Positions 1 to 10,498 are shown, counted from the first letter of the stretch. The stretch: 64,000 bases of DNA from Okeania sp034190295 (GCA_034190295.1 JAXHSW010000007.1:29386-93385); one strand, 5' to 3'. The notes: a model not told the origin generated them from the letters alone. Program-made: numbers and translations.

Positions 1-273
1 TGGGGACAGATGCAAGGATGTAAGCAGCGTATCCAACAAGCGAAAGAACTCTATCGTCAAATTAAACAACGTCGGGAGGAAGTACGAGCAAAAGCAGTTG
101 AAGCTGAAGCTAATCGTTATACTGCTAGGAATGAAAGACGTTGGGAAACCGATGGCTGGAATCAAACCAATTCCTATAATTTTGCTAATTCATTAGACCC
201 TTTAGAAGCACAGTTTAAAAGTTTGGAAACAGATGAGGAATTAGAAAAACTGAAGCGGAATATGGGAAAGTAG
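1..273 (+). CDS. C-terminal part of a coiled-coil protein (5' end outside window)
   Basis: The frame is open from base 1 and ends with TAG at 271-273, so the true start is probably upstream of the window and the first visible ATG at 10 is likely internal. The visible ~90 residues are highly charged and helical, with a run of Lys/Arg/Glu/Gln over the first 35 residues typical of a coiled coil, and an acidic end (motif TDEELEKLKRNMG). I do not recognise the family with certainty; a cyanobacterial PspA-like or other coiled-coil protein is possible. Real coding is supported by the uninterrupted frame and amino-acid composition only. Confidence 0.55.
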   Translation, partial: WGQMQGCKQRIQQAKELYRQIKQRREEVRAKAVEAEANRYTARNERRWETDGWNQTNSYNFANSLDPLEAQFKSLETDEELEKLKRNMGK

Positions 274-656
274 TAGTTTGATATTAAGCCCAATTTGCTA
301 CTGAGAAGCGATCGCAATTTTAGCATGAATTTTCTCTAGTGCAGGATGGCGGAAATAACTGACCAGTTACAAAATCCTAAAAGCCTTAACAATCAATACT
401 TTTGAGGGCGCCCTTCGGAGCTTGGCGTTAGCCAATGCCATTCGCCCCTACGACTTTTGATATAGAATCCGGTTATACAGTATATGTATATGTTGATAAT
501 TCTATCCACACTTTCTCGCCTTCAATCTCTCCACCCTTCCCCTCCTGGGAGGGGTTAGGGGTGGGTTCCCACACTTCCCACCCGGACCACACTCCCCACC
601 CCCAAATATATGATAAGTATTCAACCGGATTTGATATGACCTCCGCGTAGCGGCTA
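274..656. repeat. Intergenic repeats, including an AACCGGATTTGATAT-ended element
   Basis: There is no credible gene here. Positions about 460-637 are bounded by an imperfect copy of ATATCAAATCCGGTT and by AACCGGATTTGATAT, the ends of an inverted-repeat element also seen at 31899-32533 and 42185-42463. Around 405-450 there is a palindromic GGGCG...CGCCC stretch related to the small repeats at 3662, 17600 and 32380. A CCCTCCTGGGAGGGG-type palindrome lies at about 538-560. Confidence 0.6.
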
Positions 657-2231
657 CTAGAAAGAACTAAACCCGAAATGCTGAACGCCAAACTTACTGG
701 AAGTTTGACAAGAAACATCTAGGTTCTTAACAACTTTTTGATAAATTTCCTCCGCTTGTTCGGGAGAATTACCAATACTTGTTATACCTAATTTGCCAAA
801 TTGTGATAAACAACCCATCATGTGAAATACAGTTCCGGTCTCAGTACAACTATCAAAATGCAATTGATTAAAGGCAATAATATCCATCAAATCATTAGGT
901 AATAAACCCCGATAAGAACTTTTTTGTAAATTATCAGTAGCTTTGTAAAATTTTGCCCGCCCCTGCTGACTATAAAATAAAGCAGTGGTGCGGTCGTAAC
1001 GTCCATTTGTTAATAATTTTAATGTCATAAATGGATGAGTTGTACCACCACGACGCAAGTTAATTTCAATGGCAGATAAATCCCATTTTGGGGTAGCATT
1101 TTCACCTTTATATACAGCAATAAAATCTACAGCAAATCTATCTAAAGCACCTTTTTCAGCTAAAATTTTTCCTACTTTCATGCCCAACTCTTGTAATTGT
1201 AATCGGTAAACTTCATCAGCAGGAAAACGACAACCAAGAAAAATTTGTCCATCAGGTCCGCCTAAAATTTGGTCATGGGTAGAAACAATTTCAACTTCTC
1301 CATTGGGAGCGATCGTACCTTGTACGCTTGGCGATCGCTTCACATCTCCTTCTATAAAAGCTTCTGCGATCGCTCCTAATTCAACAATGCGCTGACTAAA
1401 ATTTTCCCATGTTTCATCACGAGACTGAAAGCGTAGTGTACTAAAGCTATTGCCTATTGCTGTCACTAAGTCACTCTTGACTTCTCCTTGTAATGGTTGT
1501 AAGTCTAACAGTGCATTACCTTCGCCAGAAAAACCCTCATCCAATTTAATCACAATTCTTTGTAGGTGAGGTTGACGCTCCCACAACTGCGCTGTTACTA
1601 ATGCCAAATCATCAACATTCCAAACTAACTCACTCCCATCAGGATGAGGGATATCGCATTCAGCAAATATCTGCCTGCTGCCACTTTTAGTCCCCCAACA
1701 ATTCAAATCTGGGTCTGATGCTAACAGAGGAATACCTAACTTTAGGGATAGCTCTCGCTCAAGTGAAGTAGAGTTATAACAGACCATGTAGGACTTATCC
1801 CGGCGCAATGCTTGACGAATACGGTCAATGAGACGGGGACGTTCTAAAATTTTTTCCGTTAGAGGTCTTGCAGAAGTATCATAGGTGGCAAATAGGAGTA
1901 GTCGCTCGCGAGCGTGGGAAAATGGGATTCCTGGTAACAGTTGTAAGTAATAGTCAATGATGCTCGGATGCAGAGGTTCGGAAGTAATGTAAATTAATCT
2001 GGTTCGGGGGTTACGCAGACGAATTAAAGAAAATAGATATCGTTCTTCATAATTGTGATTTCCCTCTATCTTTTGCAACTCCCGTTGATCGAGTGTGACA
2101 GAAGGAATAATCAAGATATCAGAGTCACCGTGCTCACTTACATCTATACTTTCCCAGCGATCGCGTAAATCACTTTGTAGTTCTCGAAATCTTGAGACTT
2201 GTTTTGCTTCATTAATATCTGATTTTGTCAT
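657..2231 (-). CDS. ATP-grasp protein, peptide ligase PGM1-related (carboxylate-amine ligase-like)
   Basis: The 524-residue product resembles cyanobacterial ATP-grasp proteins annotated as PGM1-related peptide ligases, after the pheganomycin ligase. Visible ATP-grasp features are the nucleotide-clamp stretch around residues 245-262 (IVIKLDEGFSGEGNALL), an acidic segment with AIEINLRRGG near residue 390 that would bind Mg-ATP, and the following TTHPFM. Such enzymes activate a carboxylate as acyl-phosphate and couple it to an amine; the substrate here is unknown. It stands alone, facing away from the PCP-reductase-domain gene. Family assignment is from recalled sequence pattern; peptide ligase activity is inference. 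Confidence 0.75.
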   Translation of the reverse strand: MTKSDINEAKQVSRFRELQSDLRDRWESIDVSEHGDSDILIIPSVTLDQRELQKIEGNHNYEERYLFSLIRLRNPRTRLIYITSEPLHPSIIDYYLQLLPGIPFSHARERLLLFATYDTSARPLTEKILERPRLIDRIRQALRRDKSYMVCYNSTSLERELSLKLGIPLLASDPDLNCWGTKSGSRQIFAECDIPHPDGSELVWNVDDLALVTAQLWERQPHLQRIVIKLDEGFSGEGNALLDLQPLQGEVKSDLVTAIGNSFSTLRFQSRDETWENFSQRIVELGAIAEAFIEGDVKRSPSVQGTIAPNGEVEIVSTHDQILGGPDGQIFLGCRFPADEVYRLQLQELGMKVGKILAEKGALDRFAVDFIAVYKGENATPKWDLSAIEINLRRGGTTHPFMTLKLLTNGRYDRTTALFYSQQGRAKFYKATDNLQKSSYRGLLPNDLMDIIAFNQLHFDSCTETGTVFHMMGCLSQFGKLGITSIGNSPEQAEEIYQKVVKNLDVSCQTSSKFGVQHFGFSSF

Positions 2232-2347
2232 TGCATTACATTATTTTAAAATTTTTTTATATAACTATAAATGCTAACATTTTGATAAAACTAATAAAAT
2301 AATATTAGTCCTAATTAAAAGAACTTTCCTTTGCTGCAAGATTTAAT

Positions 2348-2533
2348 ATGACTGATTCTAATTTTAATAACGAATTGAAATGGACACCAGAAGCTCAAAT
2401 TAAATTAAAAAACATTCCCTATTTTGTTCGAGCTCAGGCCAGAAAGCGAATTGAAGATTTGGCCAGAGAAGCAGAGCAAGAAGTCGTCACAGCAGAAATA
2501 GTTGAGCAAGCTCGATTAGAATTTGGCCAGTAG
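2348..2533 (+). CDS. PCP_red domain small protein (protochlorophyllide reductase C-terminal-like domain)
   Basis: This 61-residue protein consists almost entirely of the small helical domain found at the C-terminus of the light-independent protochlorophyllide reductase B subunit (PCP_red): W-TPEA near residues 12-16, then IPYFVRAQARKRIEDLAR and an ITxxxVxxAR-like end. Stand-alone versions of this domain are common in cyanobacteria, and their role is not known; they lack the catalytic parts of ChlB. The ATG at 2348 follows an A/T-rich leader without a clear Shine-Dalgarno sequence. It lies 160 bp upstream of tpiA. Confidence 0.8.
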   Translation: MTDSNFNNELKWTPEAQIKLKNIPYFVRAQARKRIEDLAREAEQEVVTAEIVEQARLEFGQ

Positions 2534-2696
2534 GTGAAAGAAGTCAGATGACTTGCGCGTAGCGCTATAACACCATCCCGATCGACAAAATTGTGATGAA
2601 GAAAACAATTTACTTTTTGAAGTCTAGAAAAAGGACTCATAAAGCCTTAGACTGGAGTGTTGCAGATAGTCAAGTTTGAGGTCTACAAAATCAAAA

Positions 2697-3422
2697 GTGA
2701 GAAAAATTATAATTGCTGGGAACTGGAAAATGTACAAAACCCAGGCAGAAGCTAAAGAGTTTCTCCAGGGTTTGATGTCTCAACTCATAGAAATCCCTGA
2801 AAAACCTGAAGTAGTTCTCTGCACTCCCTTTACTGCACTAGATTTTATGTCAAAAAATTTGCACGGGAGTCGGATCAAGTTGGGTGCCCAAAATGTGCAT
2901 TGGGAAGAGGAGGGAGCATATACAGGAGAAATTTCTGGCCTAATGCTCAAGGAAATAGGAGTTAGTTATGTAATTGTTGGCCACAGTGAGCGTCGTCAAT
3001 ATTTTGGTGAAACTGACGAAACAGTTAATTTGCGCTTAAAAGCTGCTCAGAAGTATGGTTTAACCCCTATTCTCTGTGTGGGAGAATCTAAGGAGCAAAG
3101 AGCTGCTGGTGAAACAGAATCACATATCTTTTCTCAGTTGGCCACAGATTTAATTGATGTGGACCAGAAAAATCTAGTAATTGCTTATGAACCCATCTGG
3201 GCCATTGGTACTGGTGATACTTGTGAAGCGAAAGAAGCTGACCGTGTTATTGGTTTAATTCGTAGTAAGTTAACTAATCCTAATGTCACTATTCAATATG
3301 GTGGGTCTGTTAAACCTAATAATGTTGATGAAATTATGGCTCAACCAGAAATTGATGGTGCTTTAGTTGGGGGAGCAAGTTTAATGCCAGATAGTTTTTC
3401 TCGTCTGATTAATTATAAATAA
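2697..3422 (+). CDS. tpiA: Triosephosphate isomerase
   Basis: The enzyme interconverts dihydroxyacetone phosphate and glyceraldehyde 3-phosphate in glycolysis and the Calvin cycle. Diagnostic motifs are all present: the N-terminal AGNWKMYKT with the substrate lysine, VIVGHSERR with the catalytic histidine, AYEPIWAIGTG with the catalytic glutamate, and the phosphate-binding YGGSVKP and GALVGGAS. I chose the GTG at 2697 (241 aa), because cyanobacterial TpiA normally begins directly with the (M)RKIIIAGNWKM segment; a TTG at 2676 would add seven unconserved residues. folP follows after a 478-bp spacer. Confidence 0.96.
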   Translation: MRKIIIAGNWKMYKTQAEAKEFLQGLMSQLIEIPEKPEVVLCTPFTALDFMSKNLHGSRIKLGAQNVHWEEEGAYTGEISGLMLKEIGVSYVIVGHSERRQYFGETDETVNLRLKAAQKYGLTPILCVGESKEQRAAGETESHIFSQLATDLIDVDQKNLVIAYEPIWAIGTGDTCEAKEADRVIGLIRSKLTNPNVTIQYGGSVKPNNVDEIMAQPEIDGALVGGASLMPDSFSRLINYK

Positions 3423-3900
3423 TTTAAGGATTTTTGATGATTAATTAGACTTCTTGTAGAAGCTAAAAAAAGGGAGAAAAAAAGAGTATGTTACAGCAAA
3501 ATATAAATATAATTTCACCAATTTTTTAAACAATTTGCACTATAACATAATTATAATTGGTGACAATAATTATGGAGAATAAAACTTCACTATTATATAT
3601 AGATTTGGTTAAAGTCTCCAGTATAGTTTTTGCTCTACTAATATTAAATCCGTTGGTTTATCGTAGGGGCGAATGGCATTCGCCCTCTTATATTCCGATC
3701 GCCATTCATGCTCATTTGTAGGGGTTTGGTAAAAAAAACCTACAGGGTGTGAATTGTACCGATGCTACCGGATTTGATATAACAGTTATATTTGACAACT
3801 TTTTTTCTTCCTTTTTGCTTTTTGCTCTAATTATCCTGAAATTAATTCTGGTAAATGATCTAATTATGATTTACTGGAAAAATTATTAAAAATCATCAAA
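3423..3900. repeat. Intergenic spacer tpiA-folP with small palindromic repeat
   Basis: The spacer contains a GTAGGGGCGAATGGCATTCGCCC palindrome region around 3662-3690, related to the centres of the ACTTACGCA-ended elements, and an isolated CCGGATTTGATAT end near 3768-3780. A 49-codon open frame beginning at 3571 runs straight into the palindrome and looks fortuitous. No promoter can be pointed to with confidence. Confidence 0.5.
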
Positions 3901-4743
3901 ATGTACAATTACTATCAAAATTTTGCTTGGGGAAAACGTACCTATATTATGGGTATTTTGAATGTAACACCAGATAGTTTTAGTGATGGTGGTGATTTTA
4001 ATACATTAGAAACTTCTTTAAAACAAGCAAAAAAAATGGTAGAATCTGGTGCCGATATGATTGATATTGGCGGTCAATCTACTCGACCTGGGGCTGAAGT
4101 TGTTTCTCTGGATGAGGAAATTAATCGGGTTTTACCAATAATCAAGTTATTAAGAAGTCAGCCAAATATTTGTGCTGAAATTCCAATTTCTGTGGATACA
4201 ACTAGAGCAGTAGTTGCACAAAAAGCTGTGGAAGTTGGTGCTAATTTAATTAATGATATTTCTGGGGGGACTTATGACTCAGAGATGTTTTCAGTGGTGG
4301 CTGGTCTTAAAGTACCAATTATATTAATGCACATTCGGGGTACGCCAAAAACAATGCAACAATTGACAGATTATCAAGATTTAATTGGGGAAATATATCA
4401 ATTTTTAGAGAGTCGAATTGAGGCTGCTATAACAGCGGGAATTGAACGGGATAAAATTATTATTGACCCTGGTATTGGCTTTGCAAAAAACTACGAACAA
4501 AACTTAGAAATTATCCGCAATTTATCAAAATTTAGAAGTTTAAATTGTCCGATTTTAGTAGGGTTATCTCGTAAAAGTTTTATTGGTAAAATTTTAAATC
4601 AACCTGATGCTAAACAAAGGGTTTGGGGAACTGCTGCTGGTTGTGTGGCAGCGATCGCTGAATCTGTAGATATTTTACGAGTTCACGATGTGAAAGAAAT
4701 GTCTGAAGTTTCTCGAGTTGCTGATGTTATTTTTAGGAAGTGA
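3901..4743 (+). CDS. folP: Dihydropteroate synthase
   Basis: FolP condenses p-aminobenzoate with hydroxymethyl-dihydropterin pyrophosphate to make dihydropteroate in folate synthesis; it is cytoplasmic. The 280-residue product has the family's three signatures: MGILNVTPDSFSDGG near residues 17-31, GADMIDIGGQSTRPGA near 50-65 and the DPGIGFAK pyrophosphate/substrate loop near 188-195, followed by GLSRKSF. Length is normal for the family. The ATG at 3901 is the first in frame and leaves a typical short N-terminus. It probably forms a unit with tpiA only by proximity, since 478 bp of repeat-bearing DNA separates them. Confidence 0.96.
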   Translation: MYNYYQNFAWGKRTYIMGILNVTPDSFSDGGDFNTLETSLKQAKKMVESGADMIDIGGQSTRPGAEVVSLDEEINRVLPIIKLLRSQPNICAEIPISVDTTRAVVAQKAVEVGANLINDISGGTYDSEMFSVVAGLKVPIILMHIRGTPKTMQQLTDYQDLIGEIYQFLESRIEAAITAGIERDKIIIDPGIGFAKNYEQNLEIIRNLSKFRSLNCPILVGLSRKSFIGKILNQPDAKQRVWGTAAGCVAAIAESVDILRVHDVKEMSEVSRVADVIFRK

Positions 4744-4759
4744 AGAAGAAGGGTTAAAA

Positions 4760-4996
<237 letters not shown>

Positions 4997-6022
4997 ATGT
5001 CTCGCTCTAAAGCCCTCTATTCTTATATATTAATACGTTTGCTATTAGCCCCACTTATGTTGTGGACTATTAGCACATTAGTTTTCTTGTTATTAAGAGC
5101 AACACCGGGAGACCCCGTAGATGCTATTCTTGGCCCAAAAGTATCAACTGCAACGAAAGAAGCTCTGCGAGTAGAACTTGGTTTAGATGGCTCACTATTA
5201 GAACAGTATCTTAATTATCTAGGAAAATTACTCAGTTTTGACCTTGGCACATCAATGACAACTCGTGGGGAGTCAGTCTGGCAAATTATTCAAAATTATT
5301 TTCCTGCCACTGTAGAATTAGCAGTATTTAGTATGGCGATCGCTCTAATTGTTGGTATTACTGTTGGTTCTGTTGCAGCTTCTCACCCTGATACGAAGTT
5401 AGATATTAGTGGACGTTTATTCGGAATTATTACTTATGCAGTTCCACCTTTCTGGGCTGGCATGATTTTACAATTAATTTTTGCAGTACAGTTAAAATGG
5501 TTTCCTTTAGGTACTCGTTTTCCTATTACTGAAAACCCGCCTCCAACTATTACAGGTTTATACACAATTGACAGTATTTTTAGTGGTAATATCAATCATT
5601 TTTTCACCTCTATATATTATTTAGCTTTGCCGAGTTTAACATTAGGAATTTTGCTCAGTGGTATTTTTGAAAGAATAGTCAGAATTAATCTCAAACAAAC
5701 ATTAAAATCTGATTATGTAGAAGCGGCTAGAGCTAGAGGTATTCCGGAATTAAAAATACTATTTTCTCATGCTTTCAAAAATGCCATGATTCCAGTAATT
5801 ACAATTTTAGGATTGACTTTTGCTGCTTTATTAGGAGGAGCAATATTAACCGAAGTAACTTTTTCTTGGCCTGGTTTAGCGAATAGATTATATGAAGCAA
5901 TTAGTTCGCGAGATTATCCTACAGTACAGGGAATTGTTGTATTTTTTGCCGGAATTGTTGTGGTAGTTAGTATTTTTATTGATATTTTAAATGCTTATAT
6001 CGATCCGAGAATTAGATACTAA
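4997..6022 (+). CDS. ABC transporter permease, DppB/OppB family
   Basis: This is an inner-membrane subunit of a peptide/nickel-type ABC importer. The 341 residues show an N-terminal membrane helix at about 9-31 (ILIRLLLAPLMLWTISTLV), four or five further hydrophobic segments, and the cytoplasmic EAA loop near residue 235 (DYVEAARARGIP) that docks the ATPase. The start motif RATPGDPVD is characteristic of OppB/DppB. No partner permease, ATPase or binding protein lies nearby, so it is an orphan subunit, as often seen in cyanobacteria. Substrate cannot be told. The upstream heptamer block touches the start region. Confidence 0.9.
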   Translation: MSRSKALYSYILIRLLLAPLMLWTISTLVFLLLRATPGDPVDAILGPKVSTATKEALRVELGLDGSLLEQYLNYLGKLLSFDLGTSMTTRGESVWQIIQNYFPATVELAVFSMAIALIVGITVGSVAASHPDTKLDISGRLFGIITYAVPPFWAGMILQLIFAVQLKWFPLGTRFPITENPPPTITGLYTIDSIFSGNINHFFTSIYYLALPSLTLGILLSGIFERIVRINLKQTLKSDYVEAARARGIPELKILFSHAFKNAMIPVITILGLTFAALLGGAILTEVTFSWPGLANRLYEAISSRDYPTVQGIVVFFAGIVVVVSIFIDILNAYIDPRIRY

Positions 6023-7187
6023 AGTTATGGGAAAAAGTTGAGTAGGGGAGTAGGGGAGCAGGGGAGTAGGGGAGTAGGGGAGTAGGGGAGTAGGGGAGTA
6101 GGGGAGTAGGGGAGTAGGGGCGAACGGCCTTACAGGCGGTATGATAATAAAGGGAATTATATCACTCCGATTGTTCGGGAACCGTAGCTAGCAGATTTAA
6201 TATTACTTGTCCTAATATTAAATAGAAAATAGGGAAATAGCATCATAATTTGATATTTCATTTAATACCAATTCATGGCTATACGGTGACAAAAATAATT
6301 AGGGAATGCTTTTAAAAGTCTTTTTTAAGGAGTAGGGGAGTAGAGAAACAGGAAAGTAATTTTTTTTGCCCAATGATGTGCCTAAAATGGTAACTTTTTG
6401 AGTATTAAGAGCTGAAAAACAGGTACTTTTTCATACCTAAAAATGCTAAAAGCTCTATCTGTAAAAGCTTTTAGATTTATTCAGCAAGCTCTAATTAAAA
6501 AGGGAGCAAGATGCTCCCACTTTCTATACTTTGAAACCCACATTCCGCACGTCAATTTGTAACATTAAAAGTAGTATACAATTTCTATTATTGGTAAATA
6601 TTGATACTGTATAAATTACTTCTCAATAGTCAAATTCTCAGTTAAATATTAAGCATAAATACTTACTGAATTATTGATTCTTATTGACCACTATAATTTA
6701 CTTTTGACTTTTGACTTCTTACTTTTGAGTTTTGACTTTTGACTTCTTACTTTTGAGTTTTGAGTTTTGACTTCTTACTTCTTACTTTTGAGTTTTGAGT
6801 TTTGACTTCTTACTTCTTACTTCTTACTTCTTACTTCTTACTTCTTACTTCTTACTTCTTACTTTTGACTTTTGACTTTTGACTTATATTTTCATGCTAC
6901 GTTTTGTCGTGCGGAATGTAGGTTGAAATCTATTCGATCGCCAATCTATTAGGCATCAACTAGACAAAACAAACAAAGATTTTTTTTAGTAGTCATATAA
7001 AATATTTACCGAATAATTAATAATTAACTAGCTATCAGCTCTCAGCATTTAGCTGTCAGCTAAAATTCGAGGGTTTAAGTCCCCCGCTATATTTGAAAAA
7101 TTAGCGGTGCACCTTTTATGGTGGATTAAAACCCCATTATACACCTTGAGAAGCTGATAGCTGACCGCTGAGGTGCTGACTGCTATT
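6023..7187. repeat. Gene-free region with two simple tandem arrays and an interspersed element
   Basis: About 6043-6120 is a 9-bp tandem repeat (GAGTAGGGG, with one CAGGGG variant). About 6690-6886 is an array of CTTCTTA, CTTTTGA and GTTTTGA variants (7-8 bp units) of roughly 190 bp. Positions about 7021-7186 carry one copy of a ~170-bp interspersed element with the segments GGGTTTAAGTCCCCC and GGTGCACCTTTTATGG; it adjoins the 3' end of ubiA. No gene is supported. Confidence 0.75.
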
Positions 7188-8069
7188 TCAAAATATTAAA
7201 CCCGTAATCATACCAGCCAATAATATAAAACCAATCCAAACATTTTGTCTAAAAATCTGACCGTAGGGTTTTAAAATTTCTTCTTGCCGTAATTTTCCAT
7301 ATTGAATAGACCAGAAAACTGTAGCAATACCAAGAGCTATCCAATAGCCAAAATGTAGCTTCATTTCTACTCCTAATACTCCCAATAAAACAGCAGTCAA
7401 AAAGAAAAATATAGCTACAGCATTAGCTGCATATTCACCAAAAAATAGAGCGCTCGAATTAACCCCTAAAAGTCGGTCATCTTCCCGATCGCTCATCGCA
7501 TAAACCGTATCAAAACCCAAAGTCCAAACAATAGTAGCGCCCCACAAAATCCAGGTAGCAGTGTCCAACTCAGCCACTGCAGCACTCCAACTAATTAATA
7601 CCGCAAAACCCCAAGCAATAGATAATACTAACTGAGGTACTGGAAAAAACCGTTTGGCCAGGGGATAACAAATAATTACTGGAATTGCTGCTACCGATAG
7701 CCAAAAACTAAGTCGGTTGAGATAAAGTGCTATAACTCCAGCACAAGCAAAAGCAATAATAGCAATAACAATACCTGTTTGAATAGTCAAAGCACGGGAC
7801 GCCAGGGGGCGATCGCGAGTCCTCTCCACTTCTGGGTCAATATCTCGGTCCCACAAATCGTTAATTACACAACCTGCTGCACTGGTGGCCAGAGTCCCGA
7901 CAATAATTACTCCGACTAATGGTAAGGGTGGCGTTGCATGAGTGGCCAAAAATATAGCCCATAGGGCAGGAATCATTAAAATGAAGCGTCCGGTTGGTTT
8001 ATCCCATCTCAGAAGTCTGATTACTTTCATTAAAGTTGATTCTGATTGAGGAGGATAAGATTGGGTCAT
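7188..8069 (-). CDS. ubiA: 4-hydroxybenzoate polyprenyl (solanesyl) transferase
   Basis: UbiA-family membrane prenyltransferases attach a polyprenyl chain to an aromatic ring; in cyanobacteria this one is assigned to 4-hydroxybenzoate in plastoquinone-9 synthesis. The 293-residue protein has the two Asp-rich Mg-diphosphate sites: NDLWDRDIDPEVERTRDRP near residues 65-85 and DREDDRLLGVNS near 190-205, with about eight membrane helices between and after them. The start ATGACC at 8069 is itself the last five bases of an adjoining GTCAT-abutting repeat (see 8070-8611). ppx lies divergently, 542 bp away, an arrangement I recall from other cyanobacteria. Confidence 0.93.
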   Translation of the reverse strand: MTQSYPPQSESTLMKVIRLLRWDKPTGRFILMIPALWAIFLATHATPPLPLVGVIIVGTLATSAAGCVINDLWDRDIDPEVERTRDRPLASRALTIQTGIVIAIIAFACAGVIALYLNRLSFWLSVAAIPVIICYPLAKRFFPVPQLVLSIAWGFAVLISWSAAVAELDTATWILWGATIVWTLGFDTVYAMSDREDDRLLGVNSSALFFGEYAANAVAIFFFLTAVLLGVLGVEMKLHFGYWIALGIATVFWSIQYGKLRQEEILKPYGQIFRQNVWIGFILLAGMITGLIF

Positions 8070-8611
8070 TTCAGTTATCAGTTATCAGTTATTAGTTATC
8101 AGTTAGGTGCATCTCAATAGACATCTCCAGAAAAGAGGGAGTAGGCAGTAGGCAGTAGGCAGTAGGGAACCCACCCCTAACCCCTCCCAGGAGGGGAAAG
8201 AATTGATAATTTATGTGGGAGAATTGATTTTATTTTTTATTATTGGAGATGTCTAATGCATGAATAAAGCCAAAAATTTATCGCTTTTAGGCAACAGGGA
8301 ACAGGCAACAGGCAATAGGGAATATATAGGAAAAAAGTCTTTTTGCACATATTTAGAGATGCACCCTATCAGTTAGTCTCATAAGGTCGTAACTTTCCTA
8401 GAGAATGCTACGCAGATGTTAACAGTACCTCTAGCTTCAGCCAGAAGTTTGAAATACTGAAGTTTGTTTTTTTATTTCCTTTGATACCTTAAATAATGGT
8501 GTTTTGTCAAGGGGAAAAGGCCATATTATTGATTTTCAATCATCATCACTCAGATGACATTATTTAATTTAAAATTTAGGCAACTTGTAAATTTAAACAC
8601 ATTTATAAAAT
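8070..8611. repeat. Divergent spacer ubiA/ppx with GTCAT-abutting repeat and TAGACATCTCC element
   Basis: Directly at the ubiA start codon, GTCAT (8065-8069) is followed by TTCAGTTATCAG and three more TTATCAG/TTATTAG units (to about 8104). Next comes a miniature element bounded by TAGACATCTCC (8118) and GGAGATGTCTA (to 8255), 138 bp, which carries a GTAGGCA tandem run and a CCCTCCCAGGAGGGG palindrome. The promoters for both genes must lie in or beyond these repeats. Confidence 0.7.
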
Positions 8612-10246
8612 ATGGTTACATCTGTTCCTTTAGTAAAAATACCCTTGAGACCGGAAAACCGAGAGCGTATCTTGGCAGCAATAGATATGGGTACTAACTC
8701 TCTACATTTAGTAATAGTGAAAATAGACCCCACTTTACCTACTTTTACAATTATTGACCGAGACAAAGAAACGGTAAGACTCGGAGAATGTGAAGCGAAT
8801 GGTAATTTGAAAGCAGAAGTCATGGATAGAGCGATCGCTACCTTAGAGCGCTTCCAAAAAATTGCTAAAAGTGCCAATGCGGAACAAATTATTGCTGTCG
8901 CTACCAGTGCTATACGAGAAGCACCCAATGGCAAAGAGTTTCTCAATAAAATTGCTGATGAGTTAGACTTATATGTTAACTTAATTTCTGGTCAAGAAGA
9001 AGCGCGCCGAATTTATCTAGGAGTGCTTTCTGCTATGGAATTTAACAATAAACCCCATGTCATCATTGATATTGGTGGGGGTTCCACAGAGTTAATATTA
9101 GGTGACGGTAATGCACCCCGAACTCTGAGCAGTACCAAGGTAGGTGCAGTACGTTTGACCAAAGAATTTGTCTCTACTGACCCCATTAGCAAAATAGAAT
9201 TTGCCTATCTGCGAGCTTACATTAGGGGTTTATTGGAACGTCCGACAGAGGAGTTATTAGCTAATATCCAGAAAGGTGAAAAACCACAGTTAGTGGGTAC
9301 TTCTGGCACTATTGAAGCGTTGGCGAATATTCATGCTTATGAAAAATTCGGGAATGCACCGACTCCCCTAGCAGGTTATCAGTTTAGTTTAGCTGAGTTG
9401 GAAGGGTTAGTTAATAAGTTGAAAAAGCTGTCAGTCTCCGAACGGGAAGATATACCGGGAATGTCACAGAAGCGCTCGGAAATTATTTTGGCAGGTGCTT
9501 TAGTATTACAAGAGGCAATGAGTTTATTGGGAATGAAGTCAATAACTGTTTGCGAACGTAGTTTGCGGGAGGGGGTAATAGTTGACTGGATGTTGAATCA
9601 TAGTTTGATATACGATCGCCTCCGTTTCCAAAGTTCCATTCGTCAGCGTAATACCCTAAAAATTGCTCAAAAATACCAAGTCAATTTGGAATATAGCGAG
9701 CGAGTTGCTTCTTGGGGGTTACATTTATTTGACCAAACTCAAGGTGTACTGCATCAGTGGGGGAGTGATGAACGGGAGTTATTATGGGCAGCCGGAATTT
9801 TGCATAACTGTGGTGTATATGTGAGTCATTCATCCCACCATAAACATTCTTATTATTTGATTAGGAATGGTGAATTATTGGGTTATAGTGAAATTGAGAT
9901 TGAAGCAATTGCTAATTTAGCTCGCTATCACCGTAAGAGTTTACCGAAGAAAAAACATGAAAATTATCAAAATTTACCCAAAAAATATCAACAGATGGTG
10001 TCTCAGTTGAGTGCGTTGTTGCGGTTAGCGATCGCTTTAGACCGACGACAAAAAGGAGCGATCGCTGATGTAAAATGTGAGTTAGATCGAGATAAACAGG
10101 AATTTTATATGTGGTTACAACCAGCTCACCCTAAAGATGACTGTGCTTTGGAATTGTGGAATTTAGATTACAAGAAGGAGGCGTTTGAACAAGAGTTTGC
10201 TTTGAAGTTGATAGCAAAGTTGGAACCTATGATGGCATCTGTATAG
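8612..10246 (+). CDS. ppx: Exopolyphosphatase, Ppx/GppA family
   Basis: The enzyme removes terminal phosphates from polyphosphate (and/or hydrolyses pppGpp). The N-terminal ASKHA fold is clear: phosphate loop AAIDMGTNSLHLVIVK near residues 22-37, DRDKETVRLGE, the second loop IDIGGGSTELILGDG near 154-168 and GTSGTIEA near 225. The C-terminal part from about 330 is the HD-like helical domain (AAGILHNCGVYVSHSSHHKH). At 544 residues it is the usual long cyanobacterial form. It is divergent from ubiA and followed by a Uma2 gene after 252 bp. Confidence 0.94.
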   Translation: MVTSVPLVKIPLRPENRERILAAIDMGTNSLHLVIVKIDPTLPTFTIIDRDKETVRLGECEANGNLKAEVMDRAIATLERFQKIAKSANAEQIIAVATSAIREAPNGKEFLNKIADELDLYVNLISGQEEARRIYLGVLSAMEFNNKPHVIIDIGGGSTELILGDGNAPRTLSSTKVGAVRLTKEFVSTDPISKIEFAYLRAYIRGLLERPTEELLANIQKGEKPQLVGTSGTIEALANIHAYEKFGNAPTPLAGYQFSLAELEGLVNKLKKLSVSEREDIPGMSQKRSEIILAGALVLQEAMSLLGMKSITVCERSLREGVIVDWMLNHSLIYDRLRFQSSIRQRNTLKIAQKYQVNLEYSERVASWGLHLFDQTQGVLHQWGSDERELLWAAGILHNCGVYVSHSSHHKHSYYLIRNGELLGYSEIEIEAIANLARYHRKSLPKKKHENYQNLPKKYQQMVSQLSALLRLAIALDRRQKGAIADVKCELDRDKQEFYMWLQPAHPKDDCALELWNLDYKKEAFEQEFALKLIAKLEPMMASV

Positions 10247-10498
10247 TTTTCATAGTTTTCGGTAATACCATTTCTCAAAAAGAATGCTATACTTATGCAA
10301 AACTTCCGGTGGTGGTGCATTGTAATTATTTTGGTCAAGGACAAAAACAGTGGGAGCATCTTGCTCCCATGAAGTAGTACTATTTATCCCCATCTACACA
10401 TTACTATGCAAGACTACCAAAATGCTTAGTTTTCTATTTTAATGAATAAATAAAATGCTTAGTTTCCTATTTCTAGATATATCTCAGGAGGCAAAATT

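Noticed and set aside
3571..3720. 49-codon frame between tpiA and folP
   Set aside because: Half of it is the GGGGCGAATGGCATTCGCCC repeat and no Shine-Dalgarno sequence precedes it.
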